Assembly: GCA_029532415.1 (NCBI GenBank)
Contig: JAQOTA010000071.1
Span: forward strand, 1,860,001-1,924,000
DNA length: 64,000 bases
Reading direction: 5' to 3'
Source: Marasmius tenuissimus
Taxonomy: Eukaryota; Basidiomycota; Agaricomycetes; Agaricales; Marasmiaceae
The position numbers and the translations under genes were made by a program. Within the stretch, counting starts at the first letter, position 1, and each line of letters starts with the position of its first letter. The notes below the pieces were generated by a model, which made no database searches, was not told the origin of the DNA, and saw only the letters and a list, made by a program, of their open reading frames with translations. Below, one piece after another: positions 45,700 to 58,399 of this stretch.

Positions 45700-46989
45700 C
45701 CTGTCCTCTTTCCTCCTCTTTCAAAATATTCGTCATGTAGTATAGCCTCATGTTGTAAGCATAAGTCCTGTATCTTTTTCGCCACGCCCTCTTTCACGTC
45801 CTCTTTGCTACATTACCGCATAATAGTTACCGTATACGCACACTAATGATATGTTATGTCTTAGTAATGTTCAGGTCGACACATCTACGTTCTATGGCCG
45901 CAAATTCACCCTGAGTACGCAAATGGAATGGAGTGACGAGCTGACCAGGATATCAGCTAAGGAAAACGTGCCCAAGCATGAACAGCTTGATAGCCTACTT
46001 TGGCGTGGCCGTAGTAATCGGAATTTCCTCCGCTTGATGTTCAATATGTTTCAACGCGAGTCTCAATGACATGGATGAAGTTCTGGTCCGCTCATCTCCT
46101 TTTGCAAGCCTCGAAGGTTATTTGCACAAGTCCTGTATTCACACCGGAATGGTCATGTCTCGTAACCCTAGCAGATAGTAATACAACTAGATCTGAAAAG
46201 ACCCATCAGGACGACGACGAATGAGGCAAGATTTATCGGCACGTACACTGCTAACCCACTAAATCACTCCTGAGCATGAACCCCCCAACTCCGAAGCTAC
46301 ATCCCCACTAATAACACCTACGCCTTCACGTAGAAATCACGCTGAACGAACATGCAAACCAGAGTTCCAGCTGAAGCGCGTTCATCCAAATTTCAGAACC
46401 TCGCAGGGCAAGCATGAGAGACGAAACACGCACTCGAGATGAGGAACGGGAATATCATCGGTCCAGAGAACTTGACGCTCCGGAAGATCATGGTCTCCGA
46501 AACGAAATGGAAGAACGCAAGGAAATAAGTGAGGAAAGCGATGTCATAGATTCTGCGAGATGCACGCAAACACTGTCAGGAAGAGTACGGCTGACTCAAG
46601 GAGGAACACGTACGGTTTTATGTGGAGATTGTAAGCAGCATATCCTCTAATTATTGCTGTGGTGAGCGTCCAAATGGCGAATGTTCTCGCTTGTAACGGG
46701 TTCACTAGTCTTTAGGGTTAGTATGTGAACGCTCGGAGAAGTTACTCCAGCCGCACCTAGCGGAGACCCTCCATACAGACGTTTCGTGAGCTTGAGGCTG
46801 GCGAAATTTTGCAGGGTGTTGAATAAGGCTGTCGCTGCAACAAAGAGCTGCCATTTAGGTAGGTAACCCTCGGTCTGAGGAAGAACTGTTTTGAAGTTCA
46901 GAAAGGTAGAGAATGAAGGTAGTTAGAGCCTCACGGTCGAAGAGAAGGGTAGCCAGTGACATTTTTGAAGGTATTTCGTGGCAGTTCAA
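45700..46989. other. Gene-poor region
   Basis: A few short frames occur, such as 45851-46069 and a charged 78-aa frame at 46414-46650 beginning MRDETRTRDEEREYHRSREL. None is connected to other exons or to a known family. Confidence 0.35.
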
Positions 46990-48082
46990 GTCGAAAAATC
47001 AACCTAAATTTTAATCAACCCTGCACTTTGCGCAGGGGAAAACGCTGGGCGCTTCCTGTCACAGTGTCGCAAGCGGCAAGACGCGTAGGCGGGCCGCGAG
47101 ATTTTCAAGCTTCAGCTTGAACCACCATCGATTCAAGGGCAAATCAAGGGTGCATAGTTTTGCAAACACCCGCTTTCCATCTCAAAGCACCTATACAGAA
47201 GACCTGATCCTCTTCTTTGCGATATCTTTCCCGACGTACGCTCAGGAAACGTCCGGCTCACCCGATAATTCGAAGGACGGCGACCCGCATAACGCCTCAT
47301 TGACATTTGACTAGTACCCTCAACTCAGTTCATTCATTCCAGCCTAGAACGGACATTTGCCACACAACTACAGTATCTAAATTTGATGAAAGGGTCAAAG
47401 ATCACCGAGATGCTGAGGCCGCCGTTGAGCCACTGGATGGATCTTGCTTTGACGCTCTCGAGTTACGAGAAACCGGGATTTTCTTTTCCACTGTTCCGGA
47501 CGCAAAAAGCAACGGTTCTCAGGCATCTTTGATACCGTACGTCTTCTTCGTTCGATTGATCTCGCTAGTGATGTCCGCCGACTTTCGTGGCTGGCGGCTA
47601 CAGTCGAAAAATCAACCTGAATCGACCTTGCGGTTGTGCAAGGGAAAACGGTTGCATAGTTGTGCAAACACCCACCTTCTATCTCAAAACACCTATACGG
47701 AAGGCCTGATCCTCTCTTCTTTGCGATATCTTTCCCGATATACGCCCAGGAAACGCGCGGCCCATTCGAGAATTCGAAGGACGGCGTCCCGCAAAACACC
47801 TCATTCTACTAGTACCCTCAACTCAGGTCATTCATTTGAACCCGGCACGGTCATTTGCCACACAACTCCAGTATTCAAATTCGACGATGTCGAAGATCTC
47901 CGGGATGCTGAAGCCGTCGTTGAGCCACTAGATGGATTTTGCTTTGACACTCCAGTTACGAGAAACCAGGATGTTTTTTCCACTGTTCTGGACACAAAAA
48001 GCAACGGTTCTCAGGCATCTTTGATACCGTATGCCTTCTTCACCCTTCTTTGTTTGATTAATCTCGCTAGCGATGTCCGCCG
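46990..48082. repeat. Imperfect tandem duplication, two units of ~430-590 bp
   Basis: The block 47151-47580 recurs at 47653-48082 with roughly 80% or better similarity by eye, for instance both units contain GGTTCTCAGGCATCTTTGAT and end in GATGTCCGCCG. A leader, TCGAAAAATCAACCT, precedes each unit (46991 and 47604). The first unit has about 110 extra bases between leader and block. A 260-codon frame (47307-48089) runs through both units, and both translate to a similar segment containing EPLDG and KSNGSQASLIPY in the same frame. No family is recognised. Confidence 0.65.
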
Positions 48083-48084
48083 TC

Positions 48085-48114
48085 CTTAACATAGCGTCCA
48101 GACGCTATGTTAAG
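48085..48114. repeat. Perfect 30-bp palindrome (14-bp arms, CA loop)
   Basis: CTTAACATAGCGTC at 48085-48098 is followed after CA by its exact reverse complement at 48101-48114. Part of the arm, TATGTTAAG, recurs at 48121. It directly follows the second tandem unit. It could form a hairpin or cruciform. Confidence 0.8.
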
Positions 48115-48129
48115 TACAGCTATGTTAAG

Positions 48130-50836
48130 CACGGCCTATCGACAGGCCCCATCGACAGAACCCGACGACGTCCCACTCGAGGTCCATCTGACAGCGATTC
48201 TCTCCTAAGAAACTCCTGCCGAAAGGGCTTCAATCGCTTCAATCGCCTAAAGCTTCGCTCCTTATGGGTCGATATGCCTGATCCCCCCTTCGGTCCTGAT
48301 CTACTTCCCAATTCTATTAGTACTCCAGTTGCAACGGCCGAATCGTGGCTGACCCCTCAAGTCATCTGTATCCTCCCGGTGTTTTACGTTTATGACCGTT
48401 CACCACAGCAACTCCAAATATGAGGTCGAGACCCCTTGCTGAGGGTGCATGGACGTCCCTGCTGCGACCATAGCTCAGCTGCCCCTGGCCCTGGGTAACC
48501 CCACTCTGATTCGAATTCCGCGCTTTCCAGTGGTGCTTCATATCTACTCGCACGCATCCTACGGCGCTGTTAAACCTTGACCACCCGCAGCTATCCCACA
48601 AGTTTTTCGGCTGTAGCTTTGGTCTTCCAGCATCTCCTATGTTCTGCCCACATTTGAGGATTAACGACATTCAAACGTGCTCCTATCACATGCCGAAGCA
48701 AGGGCAATCTCTGTGCTTCTTCGCAATCTGGTAGTTGCTATTCAGATCTCGAGGAACGAGTCGGTGCATGCGTATGCATGTTTTTTGTCCCAGATCGTAG
48801 ACTCTGCCCACGCCAACGCTACCCTCTACTCCTCTACCACTCCGGCTCAATAGACAAGCTCTTCGTTGTCATACTTGGCAGACATCATCTAACTACTGTA
48901 GCGAGTCGCGACACCGTCAACGTAGGTCAACATCCGAGGTCCGAGTTCCAGTAAATGAACTAAACGGAAACGGGGGACCAAGGGGACGACTCTCGGAAAC
49001 AAAATACAACCCGTGCTATTGAGCGGGCTGCGGCTCTAAACGTGTGCGGGGTATGGACAAACACATGTGGAGTTATCGAAGGTCGAGTTTATCGAAAGAT
49101 CTGAGTATGTATAGCATTCTCGCTCTCACACAACAATCTGCTAAAGGTTGTTACGAAGTATATATATTCATGTCATATGGAAGGCGTGGAATGACAGGGC
49201 AGGACCGAATTCGCCGCAAGAACACAGGCTGAAGTTCCGGCTCTTCGTAGTAAGCAAGATTGTGGCAACCTTGCCATGTTCAAGCTTTCCATGGAGATGG
49301 AGGGGAGGCTGCTCATCTTTGTTCAGGTATTCAGTCAGTATTACTCCGAAGTGCTCTCCAATGCCATTCGACGAAGGAGAACCTTCCGGTCAGAAGGGAC
49401 TCTTTGCCGAGTATACGTACCGTCCAATAGTAATTGGATCTCTGTGAGGTATGTAGGCGTTCAACGTTCATGCATCATGTTGAAACGGAATTGAAGCGCC
49501 TTGGCAGACCTGCGGCCTGTCTGGAGGTACCCAATAACGGAGACCCAAAGCTTGCTGTGAATAGACGTCCCTGGACTTCTTCATGATCACGCCTGGACGC
49601 GTTTGGATGGTGCAACATCGTATACATTCAGAATAACACACACGCCGCCCCAATGTGTTGACTAATGCAGGATGTCGACGCAGACTTTTCGACCACTCCA
49701 GCTGTCGACTGTAAGTCGGGATCTGCCGACAACAAACCGCGACCCGGTCATTTATTTGTGCGGAAAGGCCATACTTTGAACACAAGACACAAAAGCGACA
49801 TCTGACGATGAAATGGTTCACTATGGTTAGATTGACAGTAAAGCACGCGTTCGCAGGGCGCGTGCTTGTCACCTTGCTTGAAAGAATTTGCAACGATCCG
49901 GGCATGGTCAAAGGTTGTTTTCAGGACCGTCACGACTACAGCCTCCGGAAGGAGCTACTGAGCGCCTTGTGGCGTACACCACCTCCGCTGTGAGCCTCAA
50001 GGGAGCTTCGACACACCGTTTTACTGCCTAGAGCGCTCCGACTATATCTCGGAATTAGAGGAGTTATGGACCTTGGGGATGTATTGCGACGGGGTGATGG
50101 GTGACTCTGAACTGAGAAATCCGGGGTAAAATTGGAAGGGGTGGTTAATGTTGACGCTGGTCTTCGGCCCTGCATCGCACGACACGAAAGGTCCCCCCGT
50201 GTGCAATTTTTTCCCGCAGGTTCAAGCTTCATGTTGAAAACATTGGGGAAGTACTATATTGCCCAATCTACGTAGAGTCCGTTGGACCTGGTACAAGGGG
50301 GAGCCTGGATTCACTGGTCCGAGTAGTTCTCGAGTCGTACTAGGCCGTATTCTCTGAGCTCGTACCTATATGCGGAGTGAATTGGTGGAAGAAAGGCGAA
50401 AAGAAAATTACCACAATTGGGCGTGAGTCATTCAGTGTGACCGAAATGTGACCCTTTTGCACAGCATCTAAGAAAAAAATGAAGTCATCTGACGCGATCC
50501 GGAGCTTAAGTTTGGGACCGGGTCCATGTTCCTTGCAAAGATCCATCGTACATGAAATCGTAATTCTCTGCAAAGTTCTCGGAAATTTTGAGGCGTTGTG
50601 CTCGCTATAGATAGACACAGAGCTATAATAAGAACAAGATAGAAGCAAGAACCTCAAGGTTACGAATTCCCGTGAGTACCCTCCAGAACAATCTTCGAGT
50701 AATGCCGCGATCAACGGCAAAATTTAAATGCACGTGATCGGTCCTACCGGCTAAAGGCTTGGTATAAATGTCAAGACTGTCGCAGTTTCCTTGATCCTCG
50801 TCCCCTACATACACCACACGTACCTCAAATTTTTTA
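48130..50836. other. Gene-poor region
   Basis: About 2.7 kb without a supportable gene on either strand. ORFs such as 49468-49911 (minus) and 50340-50720 (minus) show no family features, and no splice chain could be built. The last ~100 bases are the promoter region of the F-box/LRR-like gene. Confidence 0.4.
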
Positions 50837-53199
50837 ATGACAACACTAGCACCAATCGAATATCCCTCCGAAATAGCCTCAAAAGTGTGCTCTTACATCT
50901 ATTCTGCTTGTCTTCCTCCCACTTCAACCTCTCTCGACCCTCTGTTCCTCAGCAACCAGAGTCACGGAGCTCCAACTAGTCTACCTTCCTCCTTTCCTCA
51001 GTCTAACTGGTCGGAACATGAAGCCAGACACACTCTCGCAAGCCTCTGTCTGGTGAATCATGCCTGGTACGAAGCAGCTAAACCCTTCCTCTGGAAGAAG
51101 CTCGAGGTCCGATTACCCCGAACTTGGCTATCGTTAGTGGACGAGATTGCATGGGATCAGCAGGATGCTACTGTCGACCAGGTTATGGAACAGACGGTGA
51201 GGGCAGCAAAGGCTGCGATGGCACGACAGCAGGGTGTATTGAATAAAGATGAGGACCTCAACCTTGAAGCATGCATTCGGGGCTCTATGAAAATTCGAAC
51301 GGACGAACTTCCTCCTCTTCCAGACGAAGGCATTCCTATCGAACTTCTGTCACCTCTTGCATCTCGTGAACCGAGTCCACGGCGCTTCAGACACAAGAGC
51401 AAGAGTCCAGCTCGGTGGGAGCTCGTTCGTTCTATTAGTGATGCCCTTCAGGATGTGTTCGAGAGGCGGGAGCCAGGCGTATATGGTGTGTTTGGGTCCC
51501 TCAATTCGCTCACTCTTTGGCTGATTCCAACCGTTACTATAGTGCCAGCACCCCACGATCCAAGTCCGGGACGTTTCGTACAGCATTTGGACTTCAATCA
51601 CTTCCGGACCATCGGAATGAGAAGATCCGTCGACGAGGGCGTTAACAGTCGATTTGTCACAGGCGACCGTGTTGAGGCAGTTATGAAGGTCCGTGATATG
51701 TTTACCTCCCGCACTCGAGTCAGCTTTGTTGATCGGAAACTCTACCGAACACAGGAGATGCCCAACCTGACGGCGTTCGGTGGGACAGAATACATGGATG
51801 GTGCGCTTACTCTCAGCGTGCTGAAAGAGCTGTTTCTGCGTGGCTCGCCTTCCAGGGGACGTGGAAGACCTGCCCGTGGACGCGCGCTTGTGGACTATGA
51901 TGATTCTGAGGATGATGATCGAGACAGGAGGCGCCAATGCAGGGAGTTGGAAGCGATCGACTTCACCGGTTGCGTCAGCGCTGTCTTTGTTAATGCGCTG
52001 ACAGACTTTGTGACTGCTCATCTGTTGCCGCTCCCCGAAGAAGGACGAGACGCTCGCGATGCACGCAGGCAAGCATTGGAAGAGCCCTTGATATTCCCTG
52101 GACTGCAAAGACTTGGCTTGCGTGGTGTCAAGTCTGTTGTTCCCGAGATTCTTACTTCCTTCGTCCTCTCATTCCCTTCCCTTACCCACCTCGACCTATC
52201 TGGAACTCGGGCTACTCCCGATCTGCTCGCTGCACTTGGCGCGTCGTCCACTGTTCGCCTCCACTCTCTAGCATTGTCGCGTTGTGTCAGGCTTACCAGC
52301 GAGAGCATCATGATCTTTCTCGTCGACTCTCCTGTCACCAATCAGCTGACGGAGTTGAATTTGTATAGTGATGCCACATTCAACAGTCCCCTCAGCGCAG
52401 AGGATCTCCTCACGATTGTCGGTCGTGCCCCCTGCTTCATCAACGGGCAGCTTCGTTACCTCGACCTCTCCAATGCTCCCTTGAACAAGGAGATCCTGGA
52501 CGCATGTCCCGCCCAACCTCAGCTCCGTTCCCTGGGCCTCTCACATATTGCCAATATCCCAATCCGGGTAATCACCGAGTTCATCAAGGGAAAAGCCGTG
52601 AATGTGGAGGTCTTAACCTTGATTGGCAGTTGCCCAGAATTGGATTGTGGATTGCGCCCGGGAGCTGGGAACGTTCCTACCCGTGGGTCTACCCGACAAT
52701 CGTGCCTCGCCCTACACTCCGCTCTTATAACCCCATTATGTGTTCCACCCTTCTCCTTCAGCTTGTCCACGACTCCGACTCGTGCCAAGCCACCCCCGAC
52801 CAAGTTGAGGGTAATCGAGTTGTCGACTATCATGCTTGCTGGACTCGGGGTCGGTGCCGATAGTTGGAGAATCATCAGAAGTAAAGGTGGTCGAGGCTGG
52901 TACGTGGACACCGCAAAAGGTTGGGTCACAGGCACCAAAGACGAGTATAATGGCTTTTGCTGGGATCTCAAGCCAGATCACCCCCTACGGATGGAGATGC
53001 AACGCCTATCTGATGCTAATGGTAATGTCAGCAGTGGAGTCGGATGGCACGCCCGCAAAATGGAGGTGAGTTCTCATAGTCTCCTCTGTGGGGCGTACCC
53101 TGGTGCTGATTTATGACGTTTCAGATTCTCCACGGATGCGGTATGCTTGGCCGGGAGGACGGGCTGTATGGAGCCGTCAGCTTTGCGTATCAGGGATGA
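50837..53199 (+). CDS. Large F-box/LRR-like protein
   Basis: A protein of about 765 aa. The start at 50837 reads MTTLAPIEYPSEIASKVCSY. The F-box-like region includes ASLCLVNHAWYEAAKPFLWK then KLEVRLPRTW, the usual position where fungal F-box proteins pass from the Skp1-binding helix to a beta segment. A basic linker RRFRHKSKSPARW and a Gly/Arg patch SRGRGRPARGR follow. Leucine-rich repeats are seen in LQRLGLRGVKSVVPEI, FPSLTHLDLSGTRATPDLLA and LRYLDLSNAPLNKEILDA. Near the end, GRGWYVDTAKGWVTG is a conserved-looking block. One intron (about 53067-53123) joins HARKME to ILHGCGMLGREDGLYGAVSF, stopping at 53197-53199. The long first exon is open throughout. The protein probably serves as a substrate receptor of an SCF ligase. 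Confidence 0.85.
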
Positions 53200-53639
53200 G
53201 CATTTTCGTTTACTCAGCACTCTCACTGTCTCCTCGTTCGCATCAAAACAGACGTTACTTTTTTTATTGTATACATTGGGATCTCTGGGATTTCTGCAAT
53301 TTGCTAACTTACGCTCACATTTGGTTCTCACAACACTCTGTATCATACACAAGTCTGCAATACAACATTTTATTGGATGCTCCGCAATTCTTGTCCACCT
53401 AAAAAGGTGGGGATTGGAGTTCTCAGCGCGCTGTATACTTCAGCGGGTCGACGTTTAGCGTGTCTGCTGACCTAACCCTAATCGATGACTCACATGACTT
53501 GGACTTGGACTTCAAGCTTCAACCAAAATCGACGACTCTCGTTCGCGCCTATTCTTATCCTGTGAACAGAAATGGAAACGTTTGTCTCGTTCACTCGCTG
53601 GTATTGGATGTCCAATTCACGGTCTGTGAGAGGTTTCGA

Positions 53640-54990
53640 TACCCCCACATCCGACGTTGTCCCGGGCTGGTCGAGGGACCAGAAGCAATTTCAGACTCGA
53701 CACATAACGAGGCTGGCAATGGGGAAGGCACAGTGAACGGCAACCATAAGTACTCGCGGGTCTAATCAACGCCACATGGGTCAGATTTTCAGACTCTGAC
53801 TTTACGCCTTACTACTGGGCGACAAACCGTGGGCCGCCAGGGAAATGCGTACGTGCATTCCAACTCAGTTTGTGTCAGTCCGTATGGCACTGCCAAGACT
53901 GGCCTCTCTTTTGAACCTTGCTAGCATCGAATCGATCTTCGCTACGACGGCGGCTCCTGGCCCTCAAGTGTACATTCCGGACACTTAGGGTACATTTAAC
54001 ATTTGGAACACCCATGTAGTGTATTCTTCAAAATTGGGAAGACCATGTCAAGACAAGTAAGCAGTATGATTGTACAAGAAGTGGTAGGCCAATACGAGTG
54101 TAAGTAGGACAATGTGCAAGAAACATCGCTCAACTCCGTTACCAGTAGGTCAACCTAAATTCGGTTAGTCGGGTAAGCTAATGAATGTTTGATTAAAAAG
54201 AGTCTCATACTTAGCAAGCACTGGGATTCCGGATGCCACACACAATGGAACTCTGTTCTCGACCCCAACCTCGACTTACGAGGAAGCCCAAGAAGAGATA
54301 TGCGAGGAAGAGGAACTGATACCCCAGATGAGCTTCTGGATGGCTCTCACTCTGTTAGCTGTTGTAAGTGCTTTCATCGCGGTAACTACAGAATGGCCAT
54401 GGTGAACTCTATCCATGGACTCGCGGAGAGTGGCGACATCTCAAAATCGGAGTCTGTTGTTGTTATTCTGATCCCTCTCGGCGCCGTTGCGGAGACCGTC
54501 TCTGTCGCCCTGAAGGATAAGCTGACACTCATAATGGGCATTACTGTTGCGGCGAGCGTTGTGAGCTGCCTTGGCACCCTTCATGAGGATGTCTGATGAT
54601 TTCCTGATCGTCGGTCGCGCCAGCAACTAGCACTCTTCGTTATCCCGTGTGTTTCTGGCTCACTTACAAAGTTACAATACACTACCTCTAGGCTTATCAT
54701 CTGGCATGGATGCGAGGAAAACCCCTCCCGCTCCTTTTCGACTCCTATTAATCTATAACTCTCCTCGCCGGTACGTTCTCCGTGCTGCCGGCTCCGTATA
54801 CTGACAATCAAAACATTTGTATTCATCGTGGTCAACTACTACGTCGATGGCGTGAAGTCCAACTGGTTGAAGGGATGGATTTTATCGAGTACGCGACTCT
54901 TCCGCTCTACCCTCGATTTGTGACGCATTTGGTTCTCCGTAGATCTTTACGCGATCATTGGTACGACCTTCTGGTGCGTTCCGTAGCCTT
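53640..54990 (+). pseudogene. Decayed copy of the vacuolar Ca2+/H+ exchanger gene
   Basis: Segments of the intact downstream exchanger gene recur here in the same order: 53671-53765 matches 55751-55850, 53763-53790 matches 56424-56450, 54213-54590 matches 57471-57860, 54628-54780 matches 57917-58090, and 54822-54990 matches 58135-58300. The exons carrying the first cation-binding repeat are missing. In the remaining part, the frame breaks after TTEWPW (TGA). The second cation-binding signature, GNAAEH in the intact copy, reads GAVAET. Splice sites at the end are also lost. It is a degraded tandem duplicate, not a functional transporter. Confidence 0.85.
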
Positions 54991-55699
54991 CAAGTCTTTC
55001 GACTATCAGCTCACTTGGCCCTGAACGTAGATCAGAATTTTGTCGCTCGCCAATTGCGAAGCCCTGTATGGTCTTGAGTTTCGTTGAACTTTTGAGTTGG
55101 CCGGACGTACTCTACCTGATGGTCTCGAAAAGGCGACTTATCGACCACATTTCTTGCGTTTTTAGTCCTGTTTTCCACCCAAATACATTGCCCGACAATA
55201 TCACCATGGACTTGAAACCGTACAGCCAAGTAACGGTGCGTGCGCGTTCGCAGGCTGTATTCAGACGGTCAGAAAACATGATTTGCTCGATGAATTATGA
55301 TCTTGATGAGGCGAACGGGAGACATCTGATTGGGCGGGCTGCTTGGAGTTTGAACGTTGAACGTGCAAGGTCGACATACACGCTGCGCAACGTCAGTGTG
55401 TGTACTGTGCACTGACGGCGGTACAGCGCACCAGCTGCGTTGCTAAATATAGTTTCTCATAATAAACGTCACTGCCGGCGACTTAAATAGTAGTTATTGA
55501 CGGAGGCCCTTCCGAATAAGGGATGACCGAACACACCGGGGCCAGCCTCAATGCTGCAAGCACACGGATGAACATAACTTGAACTTCAACCATCAACTTC
55601 AACAGCTTTTGTGTTCACACCCTATTCCTATCCTACCAGAGGCAGCCTGAGCAATGGGTAGGATCCTCACCTTCCGTCTCGCTGGGCGTTGACTTACAG

Positions 55700-58399
55700 T
55701 CACTGAAAGATTCTATTCTCCCCCATTCAGCGGAATCCAGTCGTCCATTAGTGGAAGAACCGAAAGCTCTCTCACAGCCGACACGTATCGAGGCTACCAA
55801 CGGAAATGAAGATGGGAATGGAGCGGTAAACGGCAATTCCTCTCAAGAGGTGCGACCGAGGCGAAGGACTACAGGAAGGCAGAGCACTGGCACTTCGAAC
55901 AGGAGACCGTCTATGACCATGAAACGAGTTAAAACGGCTTTACTCACCCCGGGCAGATCTGTTGGGCCTGCACCGACAATTTTTGGCAGTATCAAGTCTA
56001 TAGTTCTCTCTTCTTGTTCGTCCCCCAAATACCTGCAAACTTCGTATAGGAAATCACTGACGTCTTATGTTGTTCAGGGCTCAACGTGTTGTTGGTGTTC
56101 ATCCCAATCTCGGTGAAATTTATTTTGATTACCATCTTCTGAGTGCCTCAGACTTGCTCAAACATGCTTTTATGATGTCAGTGGGCTTTCAACTTCGCCA
56201 AACCGGATAATCATACCCTCATTTTCGTTTGTGAGTGCCTTCAACCATCCCTAATCATCGGGAAAACACTGGCCTAATGATGAGTAGTTTCCTTCCTTGC
56301 TATTATACCCCTCGCCAAAGTGAGTCTGGCTTGAACGGCCCAGCGACGCTCGATCTCATTGAGGCATCAGCTACTTGCGTTCGCCACCGACGAGCTTTCC
56401 ATGAGGGTAGGTGAAACACTTGCAGGCTTAATCAACGCTACATTGGTGAGCTTCGTAGACCTTAGCTACATGCTCTATAGCTGATCAATCTTCCAGGGAA
56501 ACGCGTGGGTGGACTGATATCGTGACGGTCACTGTCGATACTGACTTATCTTCTATCCCAGCGTTGAACTAATCGTTGCTGTTCGTTCTGAGTCACATGT
56601 TATTTCGAGATACAATCTTGATAAAATACCGTCTTAGATCATAGCTCTAACAAAGTGTAACCTCCAGATTGTTCAATCTTCCTGTGCGTGTCCTATTTTT
56701 GTGCTTCTCGACGCGTTTTCTGGGCGTCTTGGCGACCACCGCGTCTTTACCAAAGAACCGCGATCAAGTCACTGGGCGCCGAGCATTTGACGCTTTCATC
56801 CATTCATTCACTCTGACTATGGCGCTTACTGACAACTGACATCACCGCATCTCTCTAGTGGTCGGGTCTATTCTCAGCAATCTTTGTACGTGTTCTATCA
56901 AGAATATCTATTGAGAAGAATCGCTCAAGTTACCATGTTCTCAGTGCTCGTTCTTGGCATGTGCTTCTTCGCCGGCGGGATCAAATATTCGGAGCAAGGA
57001 TTTGGTGCAGGTAAATCCAAATCAACGCCAAGATTTCGCGTTTGCATCTACTCACATGAAGCACTCATGAAACTGCAACAACAGCGGCTACTCAACTCAA
57101 CTCGTCTTTGTTGACCATCAGCGTCATCGCAGTTCTATTGCCTGCAGCATTCCACTTGAATGTGAACGTACAAGGTCAACCCTCATCTGACGATGATGAA
57201 AGTCAAGACATCTTGAAAATGAGTCATGGGGTGAGCGCTCTCCGATGCAAATCCGATCATTACTGACTTGCCCCCCTGGACATTCACAGGTTGCTATCCT
57301 TCTCCTTCTCAGTGGGTGCCAGCTCAGAATTCTGCTGGTTTCGGTGCTGATTATCTATGCAGTTTACGTCGGCTATCTCGTCTTCCAACTTTACTCTCAT
57401 GCAACGCTGTACTCAGCAGAGTCCGTCGACTTCAAATCAACAAAATACGAACCTCGCGACAAGAAGAAAACTGACGAGGAGAATGTTACCGGTACTGCCA
57501 ATACCGAATCTCCAGACGCCACGCGCATTGGCACTATGAACTCGACTATGACCTCGACTTTCGCGGAAGCTCACAAAGAGAAGTTAGAGGAGGAAGACGA
57601 GGAGGAAGTGCCCCAGATGAGCCTCTGGATGGCACTCGGCCTACTAGCTGTTGTGACCGTTCTCGTCGCCGTAACCGCAGAATGGCTGGTGGATTCTATC
57701 GGTGGACTTACAGAGGCCGGTGGCATCTCACAAGAATTTGTTGGTGTCATCTTACTTCCTATCGTTGGCAATGCCGCGGAACACGTTACGGCTGTCACAT
57801 CCTCTGTAAAGGACAAACTGACGCTCAGTCTGGGTGTTGCTGTGGGGTCGAGTATTGTGAGTTGCCAGTGTGTCGACGATTGATGATCTACTGACTTTCG
57901 GTCTGGGGTCCAGCAAATTGCACTCTTCGTTATCCCGTATGTCTTTTATGTCTTCGAAGAACACGCGACCAAGTTTCTTTACTCATCTATCCCTTAGGTT
58001 TATCGTTGTTTTGGCATGGATCATCGGAAAGCCCCTCACGCTCCTCTTCGACCCCTATGAATCTATAACCCTTTTTCTTGCTGGTGCGTTCTCCACGGAA
58101 TCCGTGTGATACTCTCGGCGCTCATAGGAACGTTTCTAGTTATTGTTGTCAACTACTGCGTGCAAGACGGGAAGTCTAATTGGTTGGAGGGTTTGATCCT
58201 CATGCGTATGTGGTTGGCTATCGCTGTCGTCGCAAATGTGCTTCTTACCCTTCTACAGTTCTTTACGTGATTATTGGCACGACCTTCTGGTTTTATCCTG
58301 GTCAGTTCCCTCTCCTGTTTAGCCACAGTCACATGTTCATCCTCGAGTCCAGGCCAGGATCTCGACGCCCGTGGATTGGGAAATCTTAAGTGCACCTAA
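55700..58399 (+). CDS. VCX1: Vacuolar Ca2+/H+ exchanger, CAX family
   Basis: CAX proteins load Ca2+ into the vacuole in exchange for protons. About eleven exons encode ~450-480 aa. The N-terminus is uncertain: coding-like sequence begins after an AG at 55699, but the first in-frame Met is 55913 (MTMKRVKTALLTPGRS), and a stop lies upstream. Conserved parts read GSIKSIVLSS, LNVLLVFIPIS, ETLAGLINATL, then GNAVELIVA, the first cation-binding motif, formed across an intron at about 56508-56554. Next come SSLVGSILSNLLLVLGMCFF, ILKMSHGVAILLLLIYVGYL and an acidic loop. The second repeat, WMALGLLAVVTVLVAVTAEW, is followed by GNAAEHVTAVTSSVKDKLTL with the second motif. QIALFVIPFIVVLAWIIGKP and LLYVIIGTTFWFYPG end the membrane domain. 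Many introns must be removed; each join uses GT-AG. A decayed tandem copy lies just upstream. Confidence 0.88.

Noticed and set aside
50340..50720. 126-codon minus-strand frame before the F-box/LRR-like gene
   Set aside because: No domain, no promoter and no splice partner; it overlaps the upstream region of the plus-strand gene.
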